Below are positions 27,136-36,044 of a DNA stretch of 64,000 nt, piece by piece (the stretch's first letter is position 1; the number at the start of each line of letters is the position of its first letter). Origin of the DNA: Bacillus sp. IITD106 (GTDB lineage Bacteria; Bacillota; Bacilli; Bacillales; Bacillaceae_C); assembly GCF_019459225.1 (NCBI RefSeq), contig NZ_JAIAZY010000017.1, forward strand, positions 21,063 to 85,062, in the 5' to 3' direction. A program made the position numbers and the translations under genes. The notes below the pieces were generated by a model. That model ran no database searches. It was not told the DNA's origin and was given only the letters and a program-made list of their open reading frames with translations.

Positions 27136-28440
27136 TTACTTATGCTCTGCGATCTTCTCTTTTACCTTTTTATCTAGTTCCGCGATTGTTTTATCTGCAT
27201 CCTGTTTTCCTAGATACATTAATTCCGTAACATCACGAACTACTTGCTCTAAGCCTGGAATTAGAACTTGCTTATCCTCAACGATACCGATTTCACGAGC
27301 ATCAATTAAATATTTTGCGTGCTCTGGAATCGCATCGTCAGTAATTAATTCATCTACACCGCTTACAGAAGGAACCGCATTACCATTTCCTTCAAGACGT
27401 GCTTTTTGACCTTCTGCAGACGTATAAAATGACATAAATTTCATTGCTTCTTCAACATTTTTGGAATCTTTAGCAACTGACATATAAGCGATTGCAATTG
27501 CAGCTGGCTCCATTTTATTGCCGGTATTTGTTGGCCATGGAATATAGTCAAATTCTAAAGATTTATTTTCGCTGAACATCGGAGTTAACCAACGACCTGC
27601 TGCAACGAATCCAACTTGGTTGGACATGAACATCGCGTCAGCGCCTTGCCCTTTAGGAAGGGAACCGGCATAAGTGAAGTTGCCATTTTTAATGTTTGTT
27701 TCAAGGTATTTAATCGCTTCTTGTGCTTTTGGATTATCGGCTAAAATAAAGTTGCCATCATCATCGTATAGTTGTCCGCCATTAGACCATACCCATGAGA
27801 ATAAGTGTGCAGTCCATCCATCAGCTACAAATCCCTTATTACCTGCTGCATTGATTTTTGCAGTCATATCTTGGAATGCTTGCCAGTTCCATTCACCTGC
27901 ATCGTATAATTCTTGTGGCGATTTGTCGATGCCAGCATCAGCAAGAACCTTTTTGTTGTAATACATGACTAGAGGGTTATTATCAACGGATACTCCGTAT
28001 ATTTTTCCATCTTTACGAGCTGCTCCCCAGAGACCGTCAGCAAATTGATCTGCTTTTACATAGCTAGCTGAAGAATCAAGGAATTCTGTAAGATCTGCAA
28101 TTTTACCCGTTTCTACAAGTTTTGGCATTGTTTCAGCTCCAACATAGAAAACATCGTGTGATTTTCCACCTGATAACTCAGTTAACAATTTTTCCTCGTA
28201 GTTATCACCTGGTACAGGGACTAACTTAATTTTTACATTTGGATGCTCCTTCATATAAGCATCCACACCTTTTTGATACACTTTAATTTCAGCTGGGTTA
28301 CCCCATGCAGCCATTGATAATTCTACTTTATCACCTTTGGATGAACCTCCACCGGATTTGCTTCCGCCACAGCCGGAAACGACCAGCAATAAAATCAGAA
28401 ACATTGGAATGACTTTTAAGAATGTCCATTTCTTTTTCAT
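27136..28440 (-). CDS. Sugar-binding lipoprotein, MelE/MsmE-like
   Basis: 434-residue family 1 solute-binding protein. The signal peptide ends in lipobox VVSGC (Cys near residue 24), then a Gly/Ser-rich linker. VELSMAAWGNPAEIKVYQKGVDAYMKEHPNVKIKLVPV and GADAMFMSNQVGFVAAGRW are typical of CUT1 binding proteins. AGGGGGA precedes the ATG. It is cotranscribed with the LacI-type gene upstream (25-bp gap) and two permeases downstream. Likely ligand is an alpha-galactoside such as melibiose or raffinose (context inference). Confidence 0.87.
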   Translation of the reverse strand: MKKKWTFLKVIPMFLILLLVVSGCGGSKSGGGSSKGDKVELSMAAWGNPAEIKVYQKGVDAYMKEHPNVKIKLVPVPGDNYEEKLLTELSGGKSHDVFYVGAETMPKLVETGKIADLTEFLDSSASYVKADQFADGLWGAARKDGKIYGVSVDNNPLVMYYNKKVLADAGIDKSPQELYDAGEWNWQAFQDMTAKINAAGNKGFVADGWTAHLFSWVWSNGGQLYDDDGNFILADNPKAQEAIKYLETNIKNGNFTYAGSLPKGQGADAMFMSNQVGFVAAGRWLTPMFSENKSLEFDYIPWPTNTGNKMEPAAIAIAYMSVAKDSKNVEEAMKFMSFYTSAEGQKARLEGNGNAVPSVSGVDELITDDAIPEHAKYLIDAREIGIVEDKQVLIPGLEQVVRDVTELMYLGKQDADKTIAELDKKVKEKIAEHK

Positions 28441-28465
28441 TCAGAAATCCCCCTAATTATTGGTT

Positions 28466-29455
28466 TTAGCTTGATTCTCTTACAACCAGCTTTAAAGGAA
28501 GTTCATACACTTTTTCAGGTACGAATTGATCATCTGATAATAAGTTGATCATAACTTCCATTGTTTTTGTCCCAATTTTTTCGATTGGTTGACGAATAGT
28601 GGTAAGTGCCGGTTTTGTTACTCCCGAGATTGGTTGATCGTCGAAGCCGACGACAGCAATATCATCCGGAACCTTTACTCCTAAATTATTTGCTTCAGAA
28701 ATAATTCCGGCAGCCACTTCATCGCTTCCTGTAAATAGGGCATTAGGTTTGTTTTCCATTCTAACGATTTCATTCATAATTCTTCTTCCGTCATCAATAC
28801 TGAAAGCTTTTTCAAACAGCCATAAAGGATTAACTGACAATCCCGATTCCACAATAGCTTTTTCGTAACCGTGAAATCGATCATGGGCTAGCCCGCTAAT
28901 AACGCCCCCCCAACAATAACCGATTTTCGTGTACCCACGTTCCAGCAAATGTTTCGTTCCAATATATCCTCCCAGAGTTTGGTTCAGACGGACGGACGGA
29001 ACGTTTGCCATTGCATCATACTCGTTGCATAAAACAATAGGACCACTCAAGGTAAGGGCTTCAATTACTTCCCAACTGTTTTCAATTGATGCCATGATGA
29101 CGCCATCAACTTGCTTGGATTCTAAATACCGTAAGAAGCCTAATTCTCTTTTTTTGCTATACTTAGTATTACAGATTAATATTTGCAAACCATTTTCTGC
29201 CGCTTTTGCCTCTATACTGTCAACCAAGTATGCAAAGAAGGGATTTGTCAGTCTCGGAACCAAAACGGCTATAATATTCGTTTTCTGTTTTCTTAAATTT
29301 TGTGCTGCAGAATTTGGAATGTATCCTAAATCCCGCATTGCTTTTAGTACTGATTCTCTTTTTTCTTCTGAAACGTAGGGATGATTATTAATTACTCTAG
29401 ATACTGTCGCCCTCGATAGTCCTGCTAATCGAGCTACGTCGGAGATTGTCGACAT
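28466..29455 (-). CDS. LacI-family repressor of the mel-type operon
   Basis: 329 residues. The N-terminal helix-turn-helix ISDVARLAGLSRATVSRVINNHPYVS is followed by the LacI hinge (AAQNLRKQKTNIIAVLVP) and a periplasmic-binding-like effector domain ending PIEKIGTKTMEVMINLL. GGGAGGAGG precedes the ATG. It heads the operon and the palindrome at 29507 lies 52 bp upstream, so autoregulation is likely, with the imported sugar or its derivative as inducer. Confidence 0.9.
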   Translation of the reverse strand: MSTISDVARLAGLSRATVSRVINNHPYVSEEKRESVLKAMRDLGYIPNSAAQNLRKQKTNIIAVLVPRLTNPFFAYLVDSIEAKAAENGLQILICNTKYSKKRELGFLRYLESKQVDGVIMASIENSWEVIEALTLSGPIVLCNEYDAMANVPSVRLNQTLGGYIGTKHLLERGYTKIGYCWGGVISGLAHDRFHGYEKAIVESGLSVNPLWLFEKAFSIDDGRRIMNEIVRMENKPNALFTGSDEVAAGIISEANNLGVKVPDDIAVVGFDDQPISGVTKPALTTIRQPIEKIGTKTMEVMINLLSDDQFVPEKVYELPLKLVVRESS

Positions 29456-29506
29456 ATTCCTCCTCCCTGCAAGTATAAACTGAACAGTTATCTGAAATAT
29501 TAAAAC

Positions 29507-29520
29507 TGAAATCGATTTCA
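29507..29520. promoter_or_regulatory. LacI-type operator / cre-like palindrome
   Basis: TGAAATCGATTTCA is a perfect 14-bp palindrome and fits both the LacI-family operator shape and the cre consensus TGNAANCGNWNNCA. It lies between the divergent repressor operon and the DUF624 gene, so it could be the site of the adjacent LacI protein, of CcpA, or of both. Confidence 0.75.
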
Positions 29521-29689
29521 GACAACGGTTACAATTTTCATAATAATCTAGGCTTTTAAAATAATCAATAGTTAAATAGAATTTTTTTTATAGAAAAAGT
29601 TCTGTTTTTTCTTTTTCCAACTCATTGCCTTTATAAAATAATCATGTTATTTTTGAATAACAGAGACTATTAAACAAAGGGTGTGGAAA

Positions 29690-30322
29690 ATGAATATTTT
29701 TAGTATTGATGGTGGTTTATATCGTTTTTTAGAAAAGTTTACTAACTTTTTCTTTTTAAATTTACTTTGGTTTATTATGTGCATCCCGATTATTACGATA
29801 TTCCCTGCCACAGCCGCAATGTTTGGAGTCGTCAGACAATGGGTTCAGAAAAAAGATACAGGTGTATTCAAACCATTCTTTTCTTTATTCAAAGAAAATT
29901 TCTTACAAAGCTTCCTGTTAGGACTTGTCTGGTTTCTATTCGCCCTAATGTTTTATTTTAACTTTATGATTACCTTGCAAATGTCAGGAACAGTAAAGGT
30001 GATAATGGTATCCGCGTTATCGTTCATTTGTTTAATTTTCTTAATGACGTCTGTTTACCTGCTTCCTATCATGGTACACTATAAGACTCGTTTCTTAACA
30101 CTAGTAAAAAATTCATTCTTTTTTTCTATTAGTCAGCTCTGGGTTACAGTTCTTTGCGGGATTATTTTTCTATTAACCGCATTCATCAGCTATGTGGTTC
30201 CTGTGTCGACAATTATCATTTGGAGCGTTGGTTTTTATTTAATCTATGCTCTATGCCATAGATCATTTAATAAAATTGAGTCATTAATTCAATTAAATCA
30301 AGAAGCTCAAGAAGCTAGTTAA
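29690..30322 (+). CDS. DUF624 (YesL-like) membrane protein
   Basis: About 210 residues with five or six hydrophobic segments. The DUF624 core is visible as LLWFIMCIPIITIFPATAAMFGVVRQWVQKKDTGVFKPFFSLFKENFLQSFLLG. These proteins accompany carbohydrate ABC operons in Firmicutes; their function is unknown. I chose ATG at 29690 because GGGTG lies six bases upstream, instead of the GTG at 29681. It is divergent from the sugar operon across the operator at 29507. Confidence 0.85.
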   Translation: MNIFSIDGGLYRFLEKFTNFFFLNLLWFIMCIPIITIFPATAAMFGVVRQWVQKKDTGVFKPFFSLFKENFLQSFLLGLVWFLFALMFYFNFMITLQMSGTVKVIMVSALSFICLIFLMTSVYLLPIMVHYKTRFLTLVKNSFFFSISQLWVTVLCGIIFLLTAFISYVVPVSTIIIWSVGFYLIYALCHRSFNKIESLIQLNQEAQEAS

Positions 30323-30324
30323 CA

Positions 30325-30354
30325 AGTAGGCTACCTCATTAGGGGTAGCCTACT
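30325..30354. terminator. Terminator between DUF624 gene and melA
   Basis: AGTAGGCTACC pairs with GGTAGCCTACT between convergent genes. Confidence 0.8.
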
Positions 30355-30392
30355 CGTTATTTATGGGCATTCTAGGCAATATTCAACACATT

Positions 30393-31691
30393 TTAGCTGA
30401 ATTTTGGCAACCAGTCGCCATGCGCTTCAATGAGGTCGTCACATAGTGCCACGATATCATCAAGCGATAATTCAGCTGCAGTATGCGGATCTAGCATGGC
30501 GGCATGATAAATATGTTCTTTTTTCTTAGTAATGGCAGCTTCAATCGTTAAAAGCTGTGTATTGATGTTTGTACGGTTTAAGGCTGCAAGCTGTTCTGGC
30601 AGATCACCAACATACGTTGGAGTTACACCACTGCTGTCCACAAGACATGGCACCTCAACAACCGCCTTCTCAGGAAGGTTCGTAATAAGACCAGTATTTA
30701 AAACATTACCGCCAATTTTAAATGGCACGTTCGTTTCCATTGCCTCAATGATATATGAACCGTATTCATGAGAACGAGTATGTTCAAGGTTTTTATTATT
30801 TACTAAGTCGGTGCGCATCTTTTTCCAGCCTTCAATCTGATTAATGCAACGACGCGGATATTCATCAAGAGGAATATTAAGCTGATCAATTAGTTCTGGA
30901 TAGCGGCTCTTAATAAAATACGGATGATATTCAGCATTATGCTCAGAAGATTCCGTTACATAGTAACCAAACTTCCTCATTAATTCAAAGCGCACCATAT
31001 CATCATGCTTTGTTTTTTGTTTTTCTTCAGCACGTCTTTTAATTTCCGGATATAAATCTTCACCATTCCGCTCAATCTCCAATAACCAAGCCATATGGTT
31101 AATACCCGCAATTTTCCAATGCAAGTTATCTGTCGGCATATCAAGAGATTTGAGCAAGTGATCTGCACATACTTGTACACTGTGGCATAGTCCAACTGTT
31201 TTAATCCCACCATAGCGAATCATTGTACCAGTAAGAACGGCCATTGGGTTTGTATAGTTTAAAAACCATGCATCTGGACACACTTCTTGCATGTCTTTTG
31301 CGAAATCCAACATAACTGGAATCGTTCTTAAGTTTCTAAAAATCCCGCCAATCCCAAGCGTATCAGCAATCGTTTGACGTAAACCGTATTTTTTAGGGAC
31401 TTCAAAGTCTGTAATCGTACAAGGATCGTATCCTCCTACTTGAATCGCATTGATTACATACTTCGCACCGCGCAAAGCTTCCTTGCGGTCAGTGTAAGCC
31501 TTTATAGTTACATTCGATTTTGACGACTCTTTTAAATTATTCAACATATTTTCTGAGTCTTTTAATCTCTCATGATCGATGTCGAATAACGCAAATTCAA
31601 AACCTTGGATACTCGGAACAAGCATACAGTCTCCAAGAACATTCTTTGCAAAAACTGTACTTCCTGCACCTAGAAAAGTAATTTTTGACAT
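30393..31691 (-). CDS. melA: GH4 alpha-galactosidase MelA
   Basis: 432-residue glycoside hydrolase family 4 enzyme, which uses NAD and a divalent metal to cleave alpha-galactosides such as melibiose by an oxidation-elimination mechanism. The NAD site is ITFLGAGSTVFAKN at the start; WFLNYTNPMAVLT is near residue 143, metal-binding Cys/His in TVGLCHSVQ near 172 and INHMAW near 200. Length equals B. subtilis MelA. GGAGG precedes the ATG. It is cytosolic and transcribed from a promoter facing the AraC gene, separate from the ABC operon. Confidence 0.92.
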   Translation of the reverse strand: MSKITFLGAGSTVFAKNVLGDCMLVPSIQGFEFALFDIDHERLKDSENMLNNLKESSKSNVTIKAYTDRKEALRGAKYVINAIQVGGYDPCTITDFEVPKKYGLRQTIADTLGIGGIFRNLRTIPVMLDFAKDMQEVCPDAWFLNYTNPMAVLTGTMIRYGGIKTVGLCHSVQVCADHLLKSLDMPTDNLHWKIAGINHMAWLLEIERNGEDLYPEIKRRAEEKQKTKHDDMVRFELMRKFGYYVTESSEHNAEYHPYFIKSRYPELIDQLNIPLDEYPRRCINQIEGWKKMRTDLVNNKNLEHTRSHEYGSYIIEAMETNVPFKIGGNVLNTGLITNLPEKAVVEVPCLVDSSGVTPTYVGDLPEQLAALNRTNINTQLLTIEAAITKKKEHIYHAAMLDPHTAAELSLDDIVALCDDLIEAHGDWLPKFS

Positions 31692-31722
31692 TTCACAGCC
31701 TCCATTTTTATAAAATGTAACT

Positions 31723-31751
31723 TATTGCTATATAAACTTTTTATAGCAATA
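31723..31751. promoter_or_regulatory. Inverted repeat between melA and the AraC gene
   Basis: TATTGCTATA and TATAGCAATA form perfect 10-bp arms around a 9-bp spacer in the divergent promoter gap. It is a likely binding site for the adjacent AraC-type regulator. Confidence 0.65.
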
Positions 31752-31833
31752 TGTTAAAATGCTTGATATATTCATCATAGAAGTAATATTACTCACTTAC
31801 AATGGTAAAAACATATGAAAGAAGGGTAAAATA

Positions 31834-32727
31834 TTGCTCATAAATCATCAAAATAAAAACTATGAATCTTTCGGTTTTCGTTTTAAAGGGGAGCATCAAA
31901 AAAAGATTGTAGGCATCCACTCGATTGGATGGGAAGAAGTTACATCCCCATCTTATGACTGGGATGGGTTAAAAAGAAGCGAAGTCGGAAAATGTGTGTT
32001 TCAATATACTTTATCAGGGCAAGGGATGATTCAAGTAGGAGCCAAAGAATACTCTTTATCAGCCGGACAAGCTTTTTTAGTGAAAATCCCTAGTCATCAC
32101 CGCTATTATTTCCCTTCTAACAGTGAGCGATGGGAATTTATCCACATTACGTTATACGGGAACGAAGCACAAAAAATATTTGATTTTATTAATGAAAATA
32201 TTGGCTATATCATTACATTTTCACCTGAATCAGAACCTATCAAATTATTACTAAACATCTTTGAATCGGCGGTCGACCAAAAAATAACAGACGCTTATCA
32301 GGCGTCTGCATTTGGATATTCTTTCTTAATGGAGCTAAATCGATTCGTTCAAAATATCGGTTCTCCAGCCGAACAATGGCCAGAATCGATTTCCAAGGCT
32401 GTATTATTTGCGCAAAAACATTATAATAACCCGATTGGCTTGGACGACATGGTTGAAGCATCAGGTCTTTCCAAATACCACTTTACGAGACTATTTCATG
32501 GAACAATCAGCATGACTCCATTAAAATATTTAACGAAAATTCGAATGGATAAAGCCATTGAACTACTCCGTCAATCCGATTTATCCATCGAAGAAATTGC
32601 GAGTCAAGTCGGCTACTCGAACGGTAATTATTTCAGCAAAGTTTTTCATAAAAGAGTTGGCATGACCCCAGGACAATTTCGCCAAAGTAAATATACAGTT
32701 CCGGTAAATCATATTGTGATAGATTAA
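31834..32727 (+). CDS. AraC-family transcriptional regulator
   Basis: 297 residues. The N-terminal half is a cupin-like sugar-sensing domain (KCVFQYTLSGQGMIQVGAKEYSLSAGQAFLVKIP). The C-terminal 100 residues carry the double helix-turn-helix, GLDDMVEASGLSKYHFTRLFHGTISMTPLKYL and SIEEIASQVGYSNGNYFSKVFHKRVGMTPGQFR. The start codon is TTG, eight bases after GAAGGG. Divergent from melA, so it probably activates alpha-galactosidase expression when the sugar is present. Confidence 0.9.
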   Translation: MLINHQNKNYESFGFRFKGEHQKKIVGIHSIGWEEVTSPSYDWDGLKRSEVGKCVFQYTLSGQGMIQVGAKEYSLSAGQAFLVKIPSHHRYYFPSNSERWEFIHITLYGNEAQKIFDFINENIGYIITFSPESEPIKLLLNIFESAVDQKITDAYQASAFGYSFLMELNRFVQNIGSPAEQWPESISKAVLFAQKHYNNPIGLDDMVEASGLSKYHFTRLFHGTISMTPLKYLTKIRMDKAIELLRQSDLSIEEIASQVGYSNGNYFSKVFHKRVGMTPGQFRQSKYTVPVNHIVID

Positions 32728-32786
32728 TATAATATTGGATGAGACTTAAGCATTTTTGAATGCTAGTCTGATATTACAGGGGTATT

Positions 32787-32923
32787 GGACACAAACCCAT
32801 TCGTTTCTTGTAGGTATGTCCAATTTAACTGCCATTTCGGACACTAGCCCATTCTATACATGTAGGTATGTCCAATATAACTAGGATTTTGGACATACCT
32901 ATTCTTTTCTTTATTACTTGTCC
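32787..32923. repeat. 52-bp array of inverted GGACA/TGTCC motifs
   Basis: GGACA occurs at 32787, 32839 and 32891 (52-bp steps). TGTCC occurs at 32817, 32869 and 32919. The gaps alternate 30, 22, 30, 22, 28 bp. AGGTATGTCC of unit two and GGACATACCT of unit three form a perfect 10-bp inverted repeat across 17 bp. The array fills most of the 258-bp gap after the AraC gene and before the minus-strand oxidoreductase stop. No open frame spans it. Confidence 0.85.
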
Positions 32924-32985
32924 ATTTTACTTTCGAATCTGAACTAAACTTGTGCAAAATAGGAGCTGAGAATTAATTAGGACCT

Positions 32986-34002
32986 TTAAAAATACACTTT
33001 TTTACCTGTCCGTGCGCTTTCGATTGCTTTATATACCATTGACACACTATGGAAATTGTCTGTGCAGTCTGTTTCGGCTTTTCGGCCTTCTATTATGGAA
33101 GCAAACATTTCGTCCAGGCAGCCGAAATGACCATCCTGCCCACTATAAGACAGACCAGCTTCAACTTTTTTATAGTCGTGTAAAAATGTTTGTTCCGAAG
33201 TTTGAATTGGAACTTCTGCATATGGAGTTTGTATCCCATCCCATATTGCCGTCCCTTTACTTCCTACGACACGCCATGAGGATTCCCATGAGGTTGGCGC
33301 CCCTTCCGCACTCCATGATCCGCGATAATTAAAGACAGCCCCATTATCCATTTCAAAAATACAAATAGCAGAAGCGTTCCCTTTGTACCATGAACCAGCT
33401 GGATTAAATTCATGACAGTAAACAGAAACCGGATTGGCACCCGATATGAATCTTGCCTGATCAAATGTATGGATAGCCATATCGAGAATCAAAGGGCTCT
33501 CCATTTCATCCCGAAATCCGCCAAAATGTGGTCCGAGGAAAAAATCGGCACTAATAAAACCTTGCTCCCCAATCTCACCTGATTGTACTAAATCGCGAAA
33601 AGCTCTAATTTGTTTATTGAAACGTCTATTCTGCATAACCACATAGCTTTTGCCTGATTCCTTAGCTGCATGTTGCATAGCAATCGCATCCTGCATCGAT
33701 TCCCCCATCGGCTTTTCCCCGAAAACATGGCAGCCCAATGCTAAAGAAGCAACGGTAATATTTTTATGACTAGCCGGAATCGTAACATCAAAAACAATAT
33801 TAGCTCCTGTTTCTTGAATAGCTTTGCTCACATCCGTATATGTATGACAATCCAAAGAATATTTTCTTGCAGTATTTTTAGCGGTATCCTCATATAAATC
33901 TACGAGAGCTACAATTTCTGCATCTTTTCTTGTTAGTGCGTATTCAATCCATTGATGTGACATTCCTCCACAGCCAGCTACGACAATTTTATATTGAGTC
34001 AT
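32986..34002 (-). CDS. Gfo/Idh/MocA-family oxidoreductase
   Basis: 338 residues. Rossmann motif VVAGCGGMSHQWIEYAL lies near residue 8, the family signature GCHVFGEKPMGESMQDAIAM near 88, and the substrate domain includes PLILDMAIHTFDQARFI. It probably oxidises or reduces a sugar or inositol-like compound with NAD(P); the substrate is not predictable. I start at ATG 34002, preceded by AGGAAGGGG, rather than the longer frame to 34077, which would run through a perfect palindrome. It follows the LacI-type gene and may belong to the maltodextrin operon. Confidence 0.87.
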   Translation of the reverse strand: MTQYKIVVAGCGGMSHQWIEYALTRKDAEIVALVDLYEDTAKNTARKYSLDCHTYTDVSKAIQETGANIVFDVTIPASHKNITVASLALGCHVFGEKPMGESMQDAIAMQHAAKESGKSYVVMQNRRFNKQIRAFRDLVQSGEIGEQGFISADFFLGPHFGGFRDEMESPLILDMAIHTFDQARFISGANPVSVYCHEFNPAGSWYKGNASAICIFEMDNGAVFNYRGSWSAEGAPTSWESSWRVVGSKGTAIWDGIQTPYAEVPIQTSEQTFLHDYKKVEAGLSYSGQDGHFGCLDEMFASIIEGRKAETDCTDNFHSVSMVYKAIESARTGKKVYF

Positions 34003-34023
34003 ATACGAACCCCTTCCTAAAAT

Positions 34024-34051
34024 AAGAAATCTCCGATATCGGAGATTTCTT
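34024..34051. promoter_or_regulatory. 28-bp perfect palindrome before the oxidoreductase gene
   Basis: The sequence is self-complementary over 14 bp per side (AAGAAATCTCCGAT and its complement) with no loop. It lies 22 bp upstream of the oxidoreductase ATG. It could be a protein-binding site, or a hairpin ending most transcripts from the regulator gene upstream; the run after it (TTATTTTA) is a weak terminator tail. Confidence 0.65.
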
Positions 34052-34097
34052 AACGATTTAATTAATTGAATCAACACAAAGATGATTTGTCAATATC

Positions 34098-35126
34098 TCA
34101 ACCTTCGTTGTTTTCTACACAAGATGAACGAATCACTAGCTCGTGAGGAATAATGATTCTTTTAACAGGTTCCTTTGGATTTTCGATATTAAGAATTAAG
34201 TTTTTGGCTGCTTGATATCCCAATATGAAAATATTAATGTCTACTGATGTTAGAGGTGGTTTTGCCATTTCAGCGAAAATAACATTATTAAAACTGACAA
34301 TCGAAATTTCTTCCGGAACCGAAACCCCAAATTCATCCAATCTTTTCATTACCCCTAGTGCCATGACATCATCGGCAACAACTAACGCGGTTGGCGGCTC
34401 ATCTAATTTTAATAATTCGGCAACAGCCTCACTACCGCCTTGTTGTAAAAATTCTTCGTGAACAACATATTGATCTTTCAGTTCAATTCCAGCATCCCTT
34501 AGTGCCTTTTCATATCCTAAAAGTCGGTCAATAGTGACGACTAAGTTAAGGCTACCTCCTATAAAACCAATTTTTTCATGCTTCAGTTTTATTAAATATT
34601 TAGTCGCTTCCTTTGCGGCACGAAAATTATCATTATCCACATGAGTGATTTGTTCCGCATTTTTAAATGGTTTTCCAATCACTACAAAGGGAAATTTGCT
34701 TTTAAATAGATAATTCATTAATTTATCCTCAACACGGGAGGTGAGGAGAACGATTCCATCCACTCTCCCGCCTTGGACCATATGCTCAACCTCTTGCAAA
34801 ATTTCATCTTCTGTTTTTCCTGTAGTCATTTGCAAGGCATACATTTTTTCGTGTGCGGATTCGCTGAGACCTTGAAGTACATTCGAAAAAAACGGATTTT
34901 GAAAAATGACATCCGCCGATTCAGGCATGACAAGGCCAAGGACACTAGTAGATTTACTCGCCAAACTCCTTGCAATCAAATTGGGATGGTATCCGAGTTC
35001 TTTCATCGCTTCTCGTACTCGTTTTTTCGTTTCTTCACTAATTCTTGGGCTATCCGCAATTACTCTAGAAACTGTTGATGGAGCGACATTTGCATATTTA
35101 GCTACATCTTTGATCGTTATTGACAT
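34098..35126 (-). CDS. LacI-family regulator of the maltodextrin cluster
   Basis: About 342 residues. The helix-turn-helix ITIKDVAKYANVAPSTVSRVIADSPRIS begins right after the start, followed by hinge IARSLASKSTSVLGLVMP and a sugar-binding-like effector domain. The neighbours (MdxG/F/E and amylases) point to a MalR/MdxR repressor of maltodextrin use, as YvdE in B. subtilis. Two starts are possible, 35126 (GAGGTG close by) or 35138 (AGGAG close by); I chose the one that gives the usual N-terminus. The operator at 40585 is a likely target. Confidence 0.85.
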   Translation of the reverse strand: MSITIKDVAKYANVAPSTVSRVIADSPRISEETKKRVREAMKELGYHPNLIARSLASKSTSVLGLVMPESADVIFQNPFFSNVLQGLSESAHEKMYALQMTTGKTEDEILQEVEHMVQGGRVDGIVLLTSRVEDKLMNYLFKSKFPFVVIGKPFKNAEQITHVDNDNFRAAKEATKYLIKLKHEKIGFIGGSLNLVVTIDRLLGYEKALRDAGIELKDQYVVHEEFLQQGGSEAVAELLKLDEPPTALVVADDVMALGVMKRLDEFGVSVPEEISIVSFNNVIFAEMAKPPLTSVDINIFILGYQAAKNLILNIENPKEPVKRIIIPHELVIRSSCVENNEG

Positions 35127-35204
35127 GCTACACCTCATTTGCTCCTCTTTCGACCATTATAAAGTAGTTGCTGCCCTCATGTCTTCTAATTTTTTTGAAT
35201 ACTA

Positions 35205-36044
35205 TTATCCTTTATTCGCTCCCGCTTTTAACCCTTCTACAAGGTGATCTTGGAAAATAAAGAATAGAATAGTGATGGGAACGGCAACTAGAACAGCACC
35301 GGCAGCAAAAGTCGTAAATTCCGTGTTTCCCCGTCCAGTAACCATTTCAAATAGTCCGATTGCTAATGTTTTCTTTTCACTCGTACGAAGAACAAGCCTT
35401 GCAAAAATGAAATCCATCCATGGTCCAATAAAATTCGTTACCGCTATAAAAACTAAAATTGGTTTGGAAAGAGGCATCATAATTTTCGCAAAAATGGTTA
35501 CATGACTGGCACCATCCATTTTCGCAGCTTCTTCCAAACTTCTCGGCAGCGCATCAAAATAACCTTTTACAAGCCATGCTCCAAATGGAATGGACCCGCC
35601 TGCATATACTAATATTAATCCCCAATGGTTGTCTAGAAGGTTAAGTTGGAGTAATAAAATATATATAGCAATCATCCCCATAAAACCTGGGAACATTTGT
35701 AATACTAGCATGGCCATTAAACCTTGTCTTCTCCCAGGGAAACGAAATCTTGAAAATGCATATGCCGCGGATACAACTAAAACCGTAGAGATAAGCATAT
35801 TCCAAAAAGCGATTTTTAATGTATTTTTATACCATATAAGATAATCGGTCTCTTGAAACAAATAAGTATAGTGACGGAAAGATAATGATTTCGGAATAAG
35901 ACGAGTTGAAAATAAGGAATCACCTGGATTCATCGATCCAGTGATGACCCATACGACAGGGTACAAAACAAATATCGATGTCACTATTAATACTATATAT
36001 ATGATCCCTGTACTAATTCTTCTTTTTAACGCTTGCCCGATCAT
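35205..36044 (-). CDS. mdxG: Maltodextrin ABC transporter permease MdxG
   Basis: 279-residue CUT1 permease (MalG type) with six hydrophobic segments. The EAA loop ALPRSLEEAAKMDGASHVTIFAKIMMPLSKPIL lies near residue 165, and the end DHLVEGLKAGANKG is typical. It overlaps the MalF-type gene by 4 bp. Length matches B. subtilis MdxG (YvdI). It pairs with MdxF and needs an ATPase made elsewhere (MsmX type). Confidence 0.9.
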   Translation of the reverse strand: MIGQALKRRISTGIIYIVLIVTSIFVLYPVVWVITGSMNPGDSLFSTRLIPKSLSFRHYTYLFQETDYLIWYKNTLKIAFWNMLISTVLVVSAAYAFSRFRFPGRRQGLMAMLVLQMFPGFMGMIAIYILLLQLNLLDNHWGLILVYAGGSIPFGAWLVKGYFDALPRSLEEAAKMDGASHVTIFAKIMMPLSKPILVFIAVTNFIGPWMDFIFARLVLRTSEKKTLAIGLFEMVTGRGNTEFTTFAAGAVLVAVPITILFFIFQDHLVEGLKAGANKG

